The position numbers were made by a program, and so were the translations under genes. Under the pieces are notes generated by a model, which did no database searches, had not been told where the DNA came from, and saw only the letters and a program-made list of their open reading frames with translations. Below, piece after piece: positions 34,351-43,171 of a DNA stretch of 55,540 bases. Position 1 is the stretch's first letter. The number at the start of each line of letters is the position of its first letter. Source of the stretch: Shewanella sp. TC10 (GTDB lineage Bacteria; Pseudomonadota; Gammaproteobacteria; Enterobacterales; Shewanellaceae); NCBI RefSeq assembly GCF_009663145.1, contig NZ_VKHR01000006.1, positions 316-55,855 of the forward strand, read 5' to 3'.

Positions 34351-35253
34351 CTATCGTTGCTGAATTTCAATGAAGTCACTGGCAAGCTGATCTGCAGCTT
34401 CTACAGCACTAAGACCTAAGCCACCTAACAGTGCTTGGGCTGATAAGTTTTTAATTAACTTATGCTCACCTGCTGGGGTGTGAGCCAATAATGGCATATG
34501 CGCTAATAGGCTTTCAGCAGGATCTTCTGCCACATCTTCACTGCGATTAGAAATTAAAATCACGTCTGGCTGCAGGGCTAAGATGCCTTCTTGAGACACA
34601 CTCTTATAGCCATCAAAACCAGCGATATTATTGCCACCGGCTAAATTAATAATGATATCGGCTGCGGTGTTATCACCACCCACGCGTGCAGGGCGATCAG
34701 GTTGAAGTAGTAAAAACAATACTTTAGGTGCATCACCTTGTTTGGCAATGGTTTGCTTTTTACTTTCAATTTCTACAAAAGATTGTTCTATTTGCTGAGT
34801 TAATGCTGAGGCTTGAGATTGCTTCTCTAATAACTCGCCAATCTGTTCAACGTTTTTCAGTAGTTGTTGCTTAGTATCGGCGCTCGGTAGCGAAACAACG
34901 TTTACTTTCGCGCTAGATAGCACCTCTAACGTGTTTTTTGGCCCCATGGCATCTGAGCCTAAAAGTAAGGTTGGCGATAAGGCTAGAATGCCCTCTGCAG
35001 ATAGCATTCTGTGATAACCAAGTTTAGCCACTGAGTCGAGTTCAGCTGGGACTTGGCTGGTGGAATCTACGCCCACTAACTCTTCGCTGCCATCTAATGC
35101 GATGACTAACTCAGTGATACCTGCACCTGCACTGACAACACGCTGTTCAGCCATAGCGGTTTGACTGAACATCGCTGCTGAAATTGCGCCAGTGATGGCG
35201 AATAAACTAGCGAATAAAACGGTTTTAGAATGACGTGTTTGTTGCTTGAGCAT
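34351..35253 (-). CDS. hmuT: Periplasmic heme-binding protein
   Basis: A 300-residue class III solute-binding protein. A signal peptide ends at AMA-EQ (about residue 35). The body begins RVVSAGAGITELVIALDG and contains VGVDSTSQVPAEL and LAKLGYHRMLSAEGILALSPTLLLG-like elements (excerpt GYHRMLSAEGILALSPT), typical of HmuT/HutB. The Y in LGYHRM matches the heme-ligand tyrosine region of the family. It delivers heme to HmuUV. The upstream neighbour exbD ends 75 bases away on the same strand. Confidence 0.9.
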   Translation of the reverse strand: MLKQQTRHSKTVLFASLFAITGAISAAMFSQTAMAEQRVVSAGAGITELVIALDGSEELVGVDSTSQVPAELDSVAKLGYHRMLSAEGILALSPTLLLGSDAMGPKNTLEVLSSAKVNVVSLPSADTKQQLLKNVEQIGELLEKQSQASALTQQIEQSFVEIESKKQTIAKQGDAPKVLFLLLQPDRPARVGGDNTAADIIINLAGGNNIAGFDGYKSVSQEGILALQPDVILISNRSEDVAEDPAESLLAHMPLLAHTPAGEHKLIKNLSAQALLGGLGLSAVEAADQLASDFIEIQQR

Positions 35254-35327
35254 AACTAGACTCCGAATAAATAAAATAAAGGCTCAAATGAATCGTTTGT
35301 GTGGCCAACCTCGTTAAAACAAGGTCA

Positions 35328-35753
35328 TTAAGGCTCCATTAAAATCTGGGTATTACTGATTTGTTGTCGCTGCAATAAGGCCAGCACTGTCATCAAAGGT
35401 TGTACGGGGGCATTTTTATCTGCGGCAACGACAACATTGAGTTCAGGTGAGGCATTAAATGCACTGATAAAGGCAACTTCGAACTGATCAAATTGTTCAA
35501 ATTGCTCTCCATCCAATGCCCAATGCGGCGCTTCATCCATGATATTGACAGCGATATGCTGCTGTTGTGACAAGCCAACTAGCTCTGAATCTGCCTCAGT
35601 AGGTACATCCACAGGTAAGGTCAGCAGTTGGGTATTTGCCGTAAGTAGCAAGAACACCAACACAATAAAAATGATGTCGATAAGTGGGGTTAAATCAATG
35701 CCCATACTCGACTGAGCCCCCGATTGACCGATGGCATTATCTAAGCCAATCAT
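35328..35753 (-). CDS. exbD: Biopolymer transport protein ExbD
   Basis: A 141-residue ExbD/TolR protein. The single transmembrane helix (about residues 21-41) carries the essential proton-relay aspartate in DLTPLIDIIFIVLVFLLLTA. A periplasmic domain follows. It overlaps the exbB stop by 4 bases (ATGA), the usual translational coupling of this pair. ExbB, ExbD and TonB use the proton gradient to power the outer-membrane heme receptor encoded by hugA. Confidence 0.92.
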   Translation of the reverse strand: MIGLDNAIGQSGAQSSMGIDLTPLIDIIFIVLVFLLLTANTQLLTLPVDVPTEADSELVGLSQQQHIAVNIMDEAPHWALDGEQFEQFDQFEVAFISAFNASPELNVVVAADKNAPVQPLMTVLALLQRQQISNTQILMEP

Positions 35754-36529
35754 CCGTTACTCTCCACAGGGCAAGCAGTAGCTAACACAGCTTGGTTTTC
35801 CTTACGGGATGGCTTTTTACTGCCTTGCTGGCTTACTGCTTTCGAGCTGACTTGGCCGTTATTCGCTGCATGAGTATCTGAGCCAATATGTAAGGCTTGA
35901 TCAAACCCTTCTAACCACAGGTTTAGCTGGTTTAAGGCGTGGGCAATTTTATTGCAGCGCTTTTCGGCCCAAAGGGTAAACAGGTGCGCCATGGTGATGG
36001 CGGGGACGGCAATAATAAGCCCAGCCGCAGTGGTATTCATTGCCAAACCTAAGCCAGTTGCTAGTTGAGATGGGGTAACTGGTCCATCAGATAAGCCTAA
36101 TTGGCTAAACATTTCTATCAGGCCTAATACTGTGCCTAATAGCCCCAGTAGCGGTGTGATTACCCCAATGATTTGCAGTACGCGTAATCCAGACTGGAGC
36201 TTTTCTTTTTGTTTTAGCAACCACAGGTTGATAATTTCTTCACGCATGGCGCGGTCTTGATCGCCATGGGCTAAAAGCAAAGCAGTGCCTTTCGCTAACA
36301 TGCTACGGCCCTGGCTTAACTGGGTGATCAACTGCTGACGTTGCTCCAATGTGGCGCTGCGTGTTTGCTTTCGTAACTCAGTTAACCAAACATCGCGTTT
36401 GGAAAGTTCATTGATGATTAATGCAAATCGTTCTAACACGATAAGCAAAGTGATAAACCCGCAGAAAAACAAAGGCCATGTTAGGTAGCCCAGTTGTTGA
36501 GACAGTTCAAGATAAAGTGGTTGAGACAT
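35750..36529 (-). CDS. exbB: Biopolymer transport protein ExbB
   Basis: A 259-residue MotA/TolQ/ExbB proton-channel protein with helices at about residues 12-30, 118-140 and 165-188. Signature segments are LLGLLGTVLGLIEMF and LGLAMNTTAAGLIIAVPAI. The C-terminal 50 residues are charged and serine-rich. It forms the inner-membrane stator with ExbD. It lies 20 bases after tonB and is in the same operon. Confidence 0.92.
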   Translation of the reverse strand: MSQPLYLELSQQLGYLTWPLFFCGFITLLIVLERFALIINELSKRDVWLTELRKQTRSATLEQRQQLITQLSQGRSMLAKGTALLLAHGDQDRAMREEIINLWLLKQKEKLQSGLRVLQIIGVITPLLGLLGTVLGLIEMFSQLGLSDGPVTPSQLATGLGLAMNTTAAGLIIAVPAITMAHLFTLWAEKRCNKIAHALNQLNLWLEGFDQALHIGSDTHAANNGQVSSKAVSQQGSKKPSRKENQAVLATACPVESNG

Positions 36530-36549
36530 GAATACTTCCTCTGTTCAGA

Positions 36550-37308
36550 TTAATTTAATGCAAACTTCACTGGCACTCTTACTGTGTAAGCAAAAGCGGT
36601 TTGTGGTGAAGGTGCAGCAAATTTCCACTTTTCAACCGCATCGATAGCTGCGGCATCAAGTAGGCTATAACCTGAACTGTTAACTAGGGTGAGCGAGAGT
36701 TGCTCACCAATTTGATTGAACATGACTTCCACTGTCGCGGTGCCCTCAAAACCACGCTTACGTGCTTTACGAGGGTAATTAGGTTGAGATGGTGGTGCTG
36801 AAAAGGTCGGTTGTTGCAAAGCAACCGTTTGTTTTGTAACGCCCTGTTTGGCATCAACTTGTTGTTGATTATGTGCTGCACTGACCTCGTTACTGGCAAG
36901 TTCAGTTTCTGATGGATCTTTTTGCTGTTCAGTTTTCGCGACGACCGGCTCTGGCTTACTTACCTCAGGTTGAGGCTCTGGAGTGACAGGTTTAATGACT
37001 TCCGCTTTGGCAACCACAGGCTTTGGCTCGGGCTTGTTTACAACAGGCTTTTTAGGCGCAGGTTTAACCACAGGCTCAGCTTTAGGCTCAGGTTTCGGGT
37101 CTGGCGTTGGCTCGATATTCTTGTGGGTTTCTGGCTGACTTGGCTGCGCACTTGCCTGCATAGCAATCATGACACTTACTGACTGACTTGAGCCCATTGC
37201 TGAGCCTTCAGCTAACTGAATTTCCGCTTCAGTATTTTGCGAAGCGAGTACAGCGCCTTGGATTAAAATCGTTAAGCATCCGAAAGCAAGATATCGTTTA
37301 GGTGTCAT
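36550..37308 (-). CDS. tonB: Energy transducer TonB
   Basis: A 252-residue TonB protein with an N-terminal membrane anchor (about residues 5-24), a long proline/lysine/glutamate linker (about 55-130, repeats such as KPEPKP and TPEPQPE), and the C-terminal TonB domain from about 165 (PNYPRKARKRGFEGTATVEV, then YSLLDAAAIDAVEKWKF). It spans the periplasm and transmits the proton-gradient energy to outer-membrane receptors. It is divergent from hugA across a Fur-box-bearing promoter region, and leads the exbB-exbD-hmuTUV run. Confidence 0.92.
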   Translation of the reverse strand: MTPKRYLAFGCLTILIQGAVLASQNTEAEIQLAEGSAMGSSQSVSVMIAMQASAQPSQPETHKNIEPTPDPKPEPKAEPVVKPAPKKPVVNKPEPKPVVAKAEVIKPVTPEPQPEVSKPEPVVAKTEQQKDPSETELASNEVSAAHNQQQVDAKQGVTKQTVALQQPTFSAPPSQPNYPRKARKRGFEGTATVEVMFNQIGEQLSLTLVNSSGYSLLDAAAIDAVEKWKFAAPSPQTAFAYTVRVPVKFALN

Positions 37309-37661
37309 GATTTACATTCTTCTACAACAGCAATTCGATGAAATATTAATCATTACTAGGTAAAGCAATTAGTTAGCTGAAAATCTTTACAATCTTTACA
37401 AAGCTAGTAATTACAGTCACTTAATAATAGTTAGTATCAATATGTGCCTAAACATACAACATTGGTAATGAGATCGCAAATGATAATGATTTTCATTTGA
37501 TCTAAGTTTTGTTCTCAGGTAAAGTGCGGCAATTAGTCAGGCAGTAATAACACTTTGTGCTTACGTTTTCTTAATTGAGCGGTGAGCTTTTTATCAGAAC
37601 AAAGTTTGATTTACTTTCCGCGAGCTAAGCTGAATTTTGTACTTTATTTGAGGATTTAATC
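37309..37661. promoter_or_regulatory. Divergent tonB/hugA promoter region
   Basis: A 353-bp region with no gene. It holds the Fur box at 37478-37498, which is placed to act on both directions. The hugA leader is 164 bases downstream of the box. Confidence 0.7.
37478..37498. promoter_or_regulatory. Fur box between tonB and hugA
   Basis: AAATGATAATGA-TTTTCATTT, close to the Fur consensus, flanked by GATC on both sides (37472 and 37499). Fur with iron should repress both the receptor and the tonB-hmu operon. Confidence 0.85.
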
Positions 37662-39698
37662 ATGACCAAGAAGCCACTCGTAGTAGCAATGGCAATGGTT
37701 TTCAGTACCACCGCATATGCGCAAGAAAGCAAAACAGTTACCGAATTTGATGAAGTATTAGTTACCGCCACTCGCATTAGCGAGAAAGTATCTGATACCA
37801 GTCGTAGTGTTACCGTGATTAGCGAAGAAAAAATGCAAGAGTCTCAGCCTGCCTCAGTGGCTGATGCACTTAAAAACGAAGCTAACGTCAGTGTTACCAA
37901 CGGTCCACGTGCGTCATCTCAAGGTGTTGAAATTCGTGGTTTAAGTGGTCAACGAGTATTACAGACAATTGATGGTGCTCGTCAAAATACTAATTCGGGT
38001 CACCGTGGCACTTACTTCATGGATCCTGAGTTACTACAATCAATTGAAGTGGTTCGTGGCCCAGCAAGTAGTTTATGGGGCAGTGGCGCTATTGGTGGTG
38101 TAGTTGCACAAAACACTAAATCGGCACAAGACTTCTTAGACGAAGGCGATACGTTTGGTGGTTACGTCAAGCAAGGCTTTGAAACTAACGGCGATAAAAT
38201 CAAAACCAGCGGTACCTTATATGGTTTAGCTGACAATATTGATTGGTTATTAAGTGGTAGCTACCACGACAGCAACAACATCAAGATTGGTAACGACCAA
38301 ACTCTTGAAAACAGTGCATCAGAAGCCACCAGTGGATTAGCTAAATTAGGTTGGGAGCCAACCGATGATCAGCGTCTACAGTTTTCTGCACGTTTTTCAG
38401 ATACGGACGAGTTAGTACCGAGCAACCCAGCGACTAACGTGGGCAGCTCAGTACCATTAGTTCAACGTAACACCACAGATCAAAATGTGACCTTAGATTA
38501 CAGCTTAAGCCCAACAGATAACCCATTGTTGGATTTAAACGCGACGCTATATTGGAATAGCACCAATTACGACGAAGACCGTGTCACTAAAGACCAAGTT
38601 GATAGCACTGAATACGACACCATAGGTTTTAGCCTTAATAACAGCTCGACCTTTGGCAATACCGTGCTGACATACGGTGTTGATGGTTACAAAGACACAA
38701 TTAAGACCGTTCGTGACGATAATGGCCAAGCTGGCGAACGTCCTGATGATATCGACGGTGAGTCTACGGTTTGGGGAGCTTTCACTAAAGCTGATATTAG
38801 CCTAACTGATACTTTGGCATTAGATGCTGCAGTACGTTACGACACCTTCAAAAATGAAAGTAACAACTTAAACCAATCGTCTGACGACAATGCGTTTACA
38901 CCATCTGTTGGCTTAGTGTGGAAGACCACTGATTGGTTAACCTTAAGTGCACGTTACGACGAAGCATTCCGTGCACCAAGCATGGAAGAAATGTACTCAA
39001 CAGGTACACATTACTGTATTCCTTCTATCCCAGGTTTCTTGCCAGACGGTTTATGTAACACCTTTGAAATTAACCCAGATCTGAAAGCCGAAAAAGCGCA
39101 AAACAAAGAGATCAAAGCAGACATGCGTTTCTCTGACTTAGCGGGTGACGATGAGTTAGTGGTGACCTTAAGTGCGTTCAGAAACGATGTTGATGATTTC
39201 ATTGAACAGTCAGTGTCTAACCCGCTTTATGGAATTCCGGGACTTGAGCAAACCACCTCTTGGGACAATGTGGACGAAGCTAAATTAACCGGTTTTGAGT
39301 TCACCACTCGCTACCGTTATAAGCAAACTCGTTTGACTTTCAACTATGGTCAAACTGAAGGTAAAGATAAAGAGTCTGACGAGTATCTATCTAATATCCC
39401 AGCTAAAAAGATGGGCCTAGATTTATCGCAATCCATTATGGAAGGCGATATGAAGTTTGGTACTCGATTCACTTATGTTGCTGAACAAGATGATTTACCG
39501 ACAGACAACTTAGAGCAATATGACTCATACAAATTGTGGGATGTATACGTAGCTTGGGAACCTGCAATGGGGGCTTTCGAAGGCTTACGTGTTGATTTCG
39601 CAGTTGAAAATATCGGTGATGAGGAATATCGCCAAGCGTGGCAAACCTTGTATGAACAAGGCAGGAATTTCAAATTGTCAGCGCGTTACTCGTTTTAA
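37662..39698 (+). CDS. hugA: TonB-dependent heme receptor
   Basis: A 678-residue outer-membrane receptor. It has a signal peptide (MTKKPLVVAMAMVFSTTAYA), a TonB box in FDEVLVTATR (about 28-38), a plug domain and a 22-strand-type barrel ending in SARYSF. The heme-receptor motif FRAP (DEAFRAPSMEEMY) and NPDL (FEINPDLKAEKAQ) are present, with a histidine between them (GTHYC), as in HemR/HutA. It takes up heme using TonB/ExbBD energy, with expression controlled by the Fur box upstream. TTTGAGGATTTA precedes the ATG. Confidence 0.92.
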   Translation: MTKKPLVVAMAMVFSTTAYAQESKTVTEFDEVLVTATRISEKVSDTSRSVTVISEEKMQESQPASVADALKNEANVSVTNGPRASSQGVEIRGLSGQRVLQTIDGARQNTNSGHRGTYFMDPELLQSIEVVRGPASSLWGSGAIGGVVAQNTKSAQDFLDEGDTFGGYVKQGFETNGDKIKTSGTLYGLADNIDWLLSGSYHDSNNIKIGNDQTLENSASEATSGLAKLGWEPTDDQRLQFSARFSDTDELVPSNPATNVGSSVPLVQRNTTDQNVTLDYSLSPTDNPLLDLNATLYWNSTNYDEDRVTKDQVDSTEYDTIGFSLNNSSTFGNTVLTYGVDGYKDTIKTVRDDNGQAGERPDDIDGESTVWGAFTKADISLTDTLALDAAVRYDTFKNESNNLNQSSDDNAFTPSVGLVWKTTDWLTLSARYDEAFRAPSMEEMYSTGTHYCIPSIPGFLPDGLCNTFEINPDLKAEKAQNKEIKADMRFSDLAGDDELVVTLSAFRNDVDDFIEQSVSNPLYGIPGLEQTTSWDNVDEAKLTGFEFTTRYRYKQTRLTFNYGQTEGKDKESDEYLSNIPAKKMGLDLSQSIMEGDMKFGTRFTYVAEQDDLPTDNLEQYDSYKLWDVYVAWEPAMGAFEGLRVDFAVENIGDEEYRQAWQTLYEQGRNFKLSARYSF

Positions 39699-39781
39699 TC
39701 CTATTGCCATTTGAGCGGATTAATTAATCGGGAATGAGACTAAAACGGCGCGAGTAAGCTGCGGTTTTATCTCATGAAAAT

Positions 39782-39817
39782 AAGCCTCTCAGGCCCTTTG
39801 GGTTTGAGCGGCTTTTT
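39782..39817 (+). terminator. Terminator after hugA
   Basis: AAGCCTCTCA pairs with TGAGCGGCTT (9 of 10) around a 12-base loop, followed by TTTTTC. Confidence 0.75.
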
Positions 39818-39840
39818 CAAGATTTGGCTTTTGCAAAAAT

Positions 39841-39885
39841 TAGCATTTATGAATCTAGCGTTTGTGAATCCAGCTTTTGTGAATC
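39841..39885. repeat. Three 15-bp tandem repeats between hugA and hutX
   Basis: Units TAGCATTTATGAATC, TAGCGTTTGTGAATC and CAGCTTTTGTGAATC follow each other exactly, then a decayed fourth copy (39886-39900). They lie in the leader of hutX. Confidence 0.85.
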
Positions 39886-39927
39886 AAGGGTCCGTGATTT
39901 TGGCTTTTTAATATTTGGAGATATTCC

Positions 39928-40437
39928 ATGGCTGTATCAGTAGAACAAATTAAACAGTACTTAGCAGATAACCCTGCAGCTATGCCTGCACAAGTGGCAG
40001 CAGAGCTTTCAATCACTGAGTTTGAAGTGGTGAGCGCGCTACCCGCTGAGCAATTGGCATTATTACCTTTGACAGAAAAAGATGACTTATTAGCGTCACT
40101 ACCTGAGTGGGGCAACATGACCACTATCGTGTCGGCATCAGGCAGCATTTTTGAATTTAAAGGCAGTTTTCCTAAAGGTAAATATGCCCATGGTTATTAT
40201 AACTTGATCACTAAAGGTGAAGGCTTACACGGCCACTTAAAGTTAGATGACATCAGTGCTATTGCCCTTATCAGCAAGCCATTTAGAGGCACAGAGAGTC
40301 ATTCAATTAATTTCTTTGGTGCTCAAGGTGAAGTGGTATTCAAAGTGTACTTAGGTCGAGATAAAAAACGTGTGCTATTAAGCGATCAAGTTGAGCGCTT
40401 TCAGGCGTTAAAAGCCAGTGTCGCTGCAGCGGCATAA
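39928..40437 (+). CDS. hutX: Heme utilization cytosolic carrier protein HutX
   Basis: A 169-residue protein of the HutX/ChuX/HugX family. The first 50 residues are helical (MPAQVAAELSITEFEVVSAL), and the rest is beta-rich with FPKGKYAHGYYNLITKGEGLHGHLKLDDI and FRGTESHSINFFGAQGEVVFKVY excerpts typical of the family. Homologues bind heme in the cytoplasm and pass it to HutZ. GGAG lies 8 bases before the ATG. It is 48 bases upstream of hutZ on the same strand. Confidence 0.88.
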   Translation: MAVSVEQIKQYLADNPAAMPAQVAAELSITEFEVVSALPAEQLALLPLTEKDDLLASLPEWGNMTTIVSASGSIFEFKGSFPKGKYAHGYYNLITKGEGLHGHLKLDDISAIALISKPFRGTESHSINFFGAQGEVVFKVYLGRDKKRVLLSDQVERFQALKASVAAAA

Positions 40438-40484
40438 TCCTTAATAGCCCATTATAAAGATAAAAAAGATAAGAGGAATGTGTG

Positions 40485-41027
40485 ATGTCGACAGATAAAG
40501 AGCAACGCTTACGTGAGAAGTTACTGCCAGAAATTGAAGAATTTAAAACTCAACGTTCTACTTTGCAGTTAGCGACACAAGATGCTGATGGTGTACCTAA
40601 TGCCAGCTATGCGCCTTTCGCCCTTGCAGATGATGGTTTTTATATTCTAGTCAGTGAACTTGCTCGTCATGGCACTAATTTAAAAGCGTCTGATAAATTA
40701 TCAGTCATGTTAGTTGAAGATGAGTCTGAGTCTAAAAGCGTGTTTGCTCGTAAACGGTTAACGTTTGATGCGACTGCTGAAATCGTCGCGAGAGACACGG
40801 ATACTTTCACTAAAGGTGTGGCAGCTTTGTCATCTCGATTTGGTGAAATGATTGATAACTTGGCGGTATTAAAAGATTTCAATCTATTTAAACTAAATCC
40901 ACACCATGGTTTGTACGTAAAAGGATTTGGCCAAGCATTTAGCCTTTCAGGTGCTGAACTATTGGACGTTGATTGGAAGCGCGATGGCCACCATGGCACT
41001 CCAAAGCAGGTCGCTGAACAAGCTTAA
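40485..41027 (+). CDS. hutZ: Heme utilization protein HutZ
   Basis: A 180-residue protein with the split-barrel fold of the pyridoxamine-phosphate-oxidase superfamily. TLQLATQDADGVPNASYAPF and DDGFYILVSELARHGTNLK begin the barrel, and the C-terminal NPHHGLYVKGFGQAF holds the likely heme-ligand histidine of the family. HutZ degrades heme with oxygen, releasing iron and biliverdin. The GTG three bases upstream is an alternative start; AGAGGA precedes both. It is last in the hugA-hutX-hutZ direction, with a strong terminator after it. Confidence 0.9.
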   Translation: MSTDKEQRLREKLLPEIEEFKTQRSTLQLATQDADGVPNASYAPFALADDGFYILVSELARHGTNLKASDKLSVMLVEDESESKSVFARKRLTFDATAEIVARDTDTFTKGVAALSSRFGEMIDNLAVLKDFNLFKLNPHHGLYVKGFGQAFSLSGAELLDVDWKRDGHHGTPKQVAEQA

Positions 41028-41056
41028 GTTTGAGTTAAATCATACCCCTATTATCG

Positions 41057-41087
41057 AAAAGCCCGCTCAATTTAGCGGGCTTTTTTT
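41057..41087 (+). terminator. Rho-independent terminator after hutZ
   Basis: GCCCGCT / AGCGGGC stem with A-run before and seven T residues after. Confidence 0.93.
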
Positions 41088-41263
41088 GATTAGAAATCAG
41101 TCATAATTAGGTGAGTATTGTTTCTGCTGAATCGCTTCGCCAATGAGTTGAAAATCAATCTTTATGCCTTTCATTATCATCATTTATATAATCTAAACTT
41201 AACTGAAACTGCTAAAATCAATCTCCAATTAATGGTTATAAAATATTAAAAGGTAACAAGCTT

Positions 41264-41803
41264 ATGAGTAATGTTGTCTTCATTGCCACCAGTTTAGACG
41301 GGTATATTGCCGATAAGGATAATAACCTTGATTGGTTACACGAAATCCCGAACCCTGAAGGTTCAGACATGGGGTTCAATGCTTTTATGGATCGCATTGA
41401 TGCACTGGTTATGGGTCGTAACACTTATGAAAAGGTGATGAGTTTTGACTGTGACTGGCCTTATCACAAACCTGTGTTCGTACTTAGCAATACCTTAACT
41501 AAAGTACCTGCTGAGCTTGCTGATAAAGTGTTTATCGTTAAAGATGAACTGCTACAGGTGGTTGCTGAGTTAAATGCTAAAGGGTTTAACGAACTGTATA
41601 TTGATGGTGGCGTGACGATTCAAAACTTTTTAAAGCAAGATCTAATTGATGAACTCATTATTACCACTATTCCGACTCTACTAGGTGGTGGTATTTCTTT
41701 ATTTGGTGAGTTAGCTGCACCGCTAAAATTTAAGCATACCAGCAGCCAGCAACATTTAGGCTGTTTAGTGACGAATGAGTTTGTGCGGGTACGTGAAGAT
41801 TAA
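41264..41803 (+). CDS. RibD C-terminal/dihydrofolate-reductase-like protein
   Basis: A 179-residue protein of the dihydrofolate-reductase superfamily, RibD C-terminal branch (YwjB/YyaP type). Visible motifs are VFIATSLDGYIAD at the N terminus, LVMGRNTYEKVMSF, and GFNELYIDGGVTIQNFL followed by ELIITTIPTLLGGGISLF. NADPH-dependent reduction is likely; the substrate is unknown. It is separated from hutZ by a terminator, so it is not part of the heme operon. It is convergent with the AraC-type gene. Confidence 0.85.
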   Translation: MSNVVFIATSLDGYIADKDNNLDWLHEIPNPEGSDMGFNAFMDRIDALVMGRNTYEKVMSFDCDWPYHKPVFVLSNTLTKVPAELADKVFIVKDELLQVVAELNAKGFNELYIDGGVTIQNFLKQDLIDELIITTIPTLLGGGISLFGELAAPLKFKHTSSQQHLGCLVTNEFVRVRED

Positions 41804-41865
41804 TAACTTAAACTTCTAGCATTAGCTCAGAACATTAGCTTCGAGTATTTTAATCGAATATGGCT

Positions 41866-42717
41866 TTAAGATGATTCGTAATCACCATAAATATCAACCA
41901 CAAAATCGCGCTGTTTGACATACTCACTAGGGGTATTGCCAATGGCGCTTTTTAAGTAACGGATCAAATGAGGTTGATCGCTAAAACCAAACTGCAAAGC
42001 CACATCACTCCAATCAATCTTGTCCTGCTGACTTTTAGACAAATGAGTTAATAGCATATCTAATTTATTAATAGACTGACATTGCTTTAATGTCATGCCT
42101 GTAACACGCAAAAAACTGCGTTCCAGTGTGCGTTGAGAACAATGTAAGTGTTGGCCCATTTGCGCAATGGTCACTTCAGGTTTAAGGGCGAGCGCTTTAC
42201 GTATAAGTGCACTGTGTTTATCTTCATTAGCTTGCTGCAGCCAAGGTAGGATGAGGCTATCAAGTTGCGCTGCACATTGCTGTGACTCAAACTCACCTTG
42301 TGCTAACAGTGCATCAATATCTAGGTTGAGATCATCATGATATTGCTGAATTAATGCTGCAAATGATACAGCTGATATCTCATTAATTCGCACAGGGTTA
42401 GGTGAAGTATTGACTGAATAAAGCGCCCCTGCATGAAACTTAATTCCTAGCATAGTCGTAGGCCGACTGTGATCTAAAGTATAAGTGTGGTTGTAAGGAA
42501 ACAACCAATGGCTGCCGCTGCCGGTCACTGTCTGCTCGTCCACTGCAAACTGATAAGGCTGATCTTCAGGGGTGATAATAAGGTGCCCGCAAGCATCAGG
42601 ATTAAGCTTGGGCTGATCTAATTGATGTTCATCATCTGCATAGGTCTTTATAAACCAGTAACATTCGACATATTGGCTGATGAGTTCATTTTTTGGGGCG
42701 ACCAGCCAGGCTTTCAT
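41866..42717 (-). CDS. AraC family transcriptional regulator with DUF6597-type N-terminal domain
   Basis: The 283-residue protein has an N-terminal domain of the DUF6597 type (ISQYVECYWFI, then DACGHLIITP and TMLGIKFHAGALY) and a C-terminal AraC double helix-turn-helix (about 178-275, including TIAQMGQHLHCSQRTLERSF and WSDVALQFGFSDQPHLIRYLK). Its ATG overlaps the stop of the ArsR gene by 4 bases, so the two regulators are made from one transcript. The pair is divergent from an ArsP-type permease, which may be a target. The inducer is unknown. Confidence 0.83.
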   Translation of the reverse strand: MKAWLVAPKNELISQYVECYWFIKTYADDEHQLDQPKLNPDACGHLIITPEDQPYQFAVDEQTVTGSGSHWLFPYNHTYTLDHSRPTTMLGIKFHAGALYSVNTSPNPVRINEISAVSFAALIQQYHDDLNLDIDALLAQGEFESQQCAAQLDSLILPWLQQANEDKHSALIRKALALKPEVTIAQMGQHLHCSQRTLERSFLRVTGMTLKQCQSINKLDMLLTHLSKSQQDKIDWSDVALQFGFSDQPHLIRYLKSAIGNTPSEYVKQRDFVVDIYGDYESS

Positions 42718-43055
42718 GCAGTGGCTTTCCTTTTCCCTTTTGTTTTAGGCAGTGGCGCATCATTGCAATCTTCGTTGGCACAACATTCATCTTGCAGAAA
42801 ACCAATCACCGACTCAAGTTGTTCAAATGCAGCCACACAAAATAAGGTTCTGCCTTCTCGGCGCTGAGAAATCAGTCCCGCAGAGGCAAGACTAGAGATA
42901 TGATGTGAAAGTGTCGAACCCGGTATGGCTAGGCTTTCTTGTAACTCGCCCACCGCAATCCCCTGATACCCAGTACGCACAACTTTATTGTAAATCGTCA
43001 AACGAGTGGGATGACCTAATTCTTTCAATGCTTTAGCGACAATTTCAATTTCCAT
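42714..43055 (-). CDS. ArsR/SmtB family repressor
   Basis: A 113-residue winged-helix repressor. The DNA-reading helices lie in GELQESLAIPGSTLSHHISSL and the wing in ISQRREGRTLFCVAAF. The C-terminal segment DECCANEDCND (about residues 89-99) supplies three cysteines that could bind As(III) or another thiophilic metal, although the typical ELCVC motif on helix 3 is lacking. Two near-identical dyads in the divergent region with the permease gene are probable binding sites. TCCTAAGG-type sequence TTAGGAG precedes the ATG. Confidence 0.87.
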   Translation of the reverse strand: MEIEIVAKALKELGHPTRLTIYNKVVRTGYQGIAVGELQESLAIPGSTLSHHISSLASAGLISQRREGRTLFCVAAFEQLESVIGFLQDECCANEDCNDAPLPKTKGKRKATA

Positions 43056-43076
43056 GTTTAACTCCTAAGGAAAATA

Positions 43077-43098
43077 TATTTCGATATTACTAGAAATA
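43077..43098. promoter_or_regulatory. ArsR-type operator 1
   Basis: TATTTC-N10-GAAATA with an inner GA...TAG; imperfect palindrome centred near 43088, 22 bases before the ArsR start. It is repeated at 43126-43147 with the same spacing. Confidence 0.65.
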
Positions 43099-43125
43099 AC
43101 TTGATCTATCCAGTTTAAAGGCATA

Positions 43126-43147
43126 TATTTCGACTATTCTAGAAATA
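43126..43147. promoter_or_regulatory. ArsR-type operator 2
   Basis: TATTTC-N10-GAAATA, 16 of 22 or more positions shared with operator 1, and 49 bases from it (centre to centre). It stands 25 bases before the permease start. Confidence 0.65.
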
Positions 43148-43171
43148 TGGTAAAACTTAGGAAATAAAATT

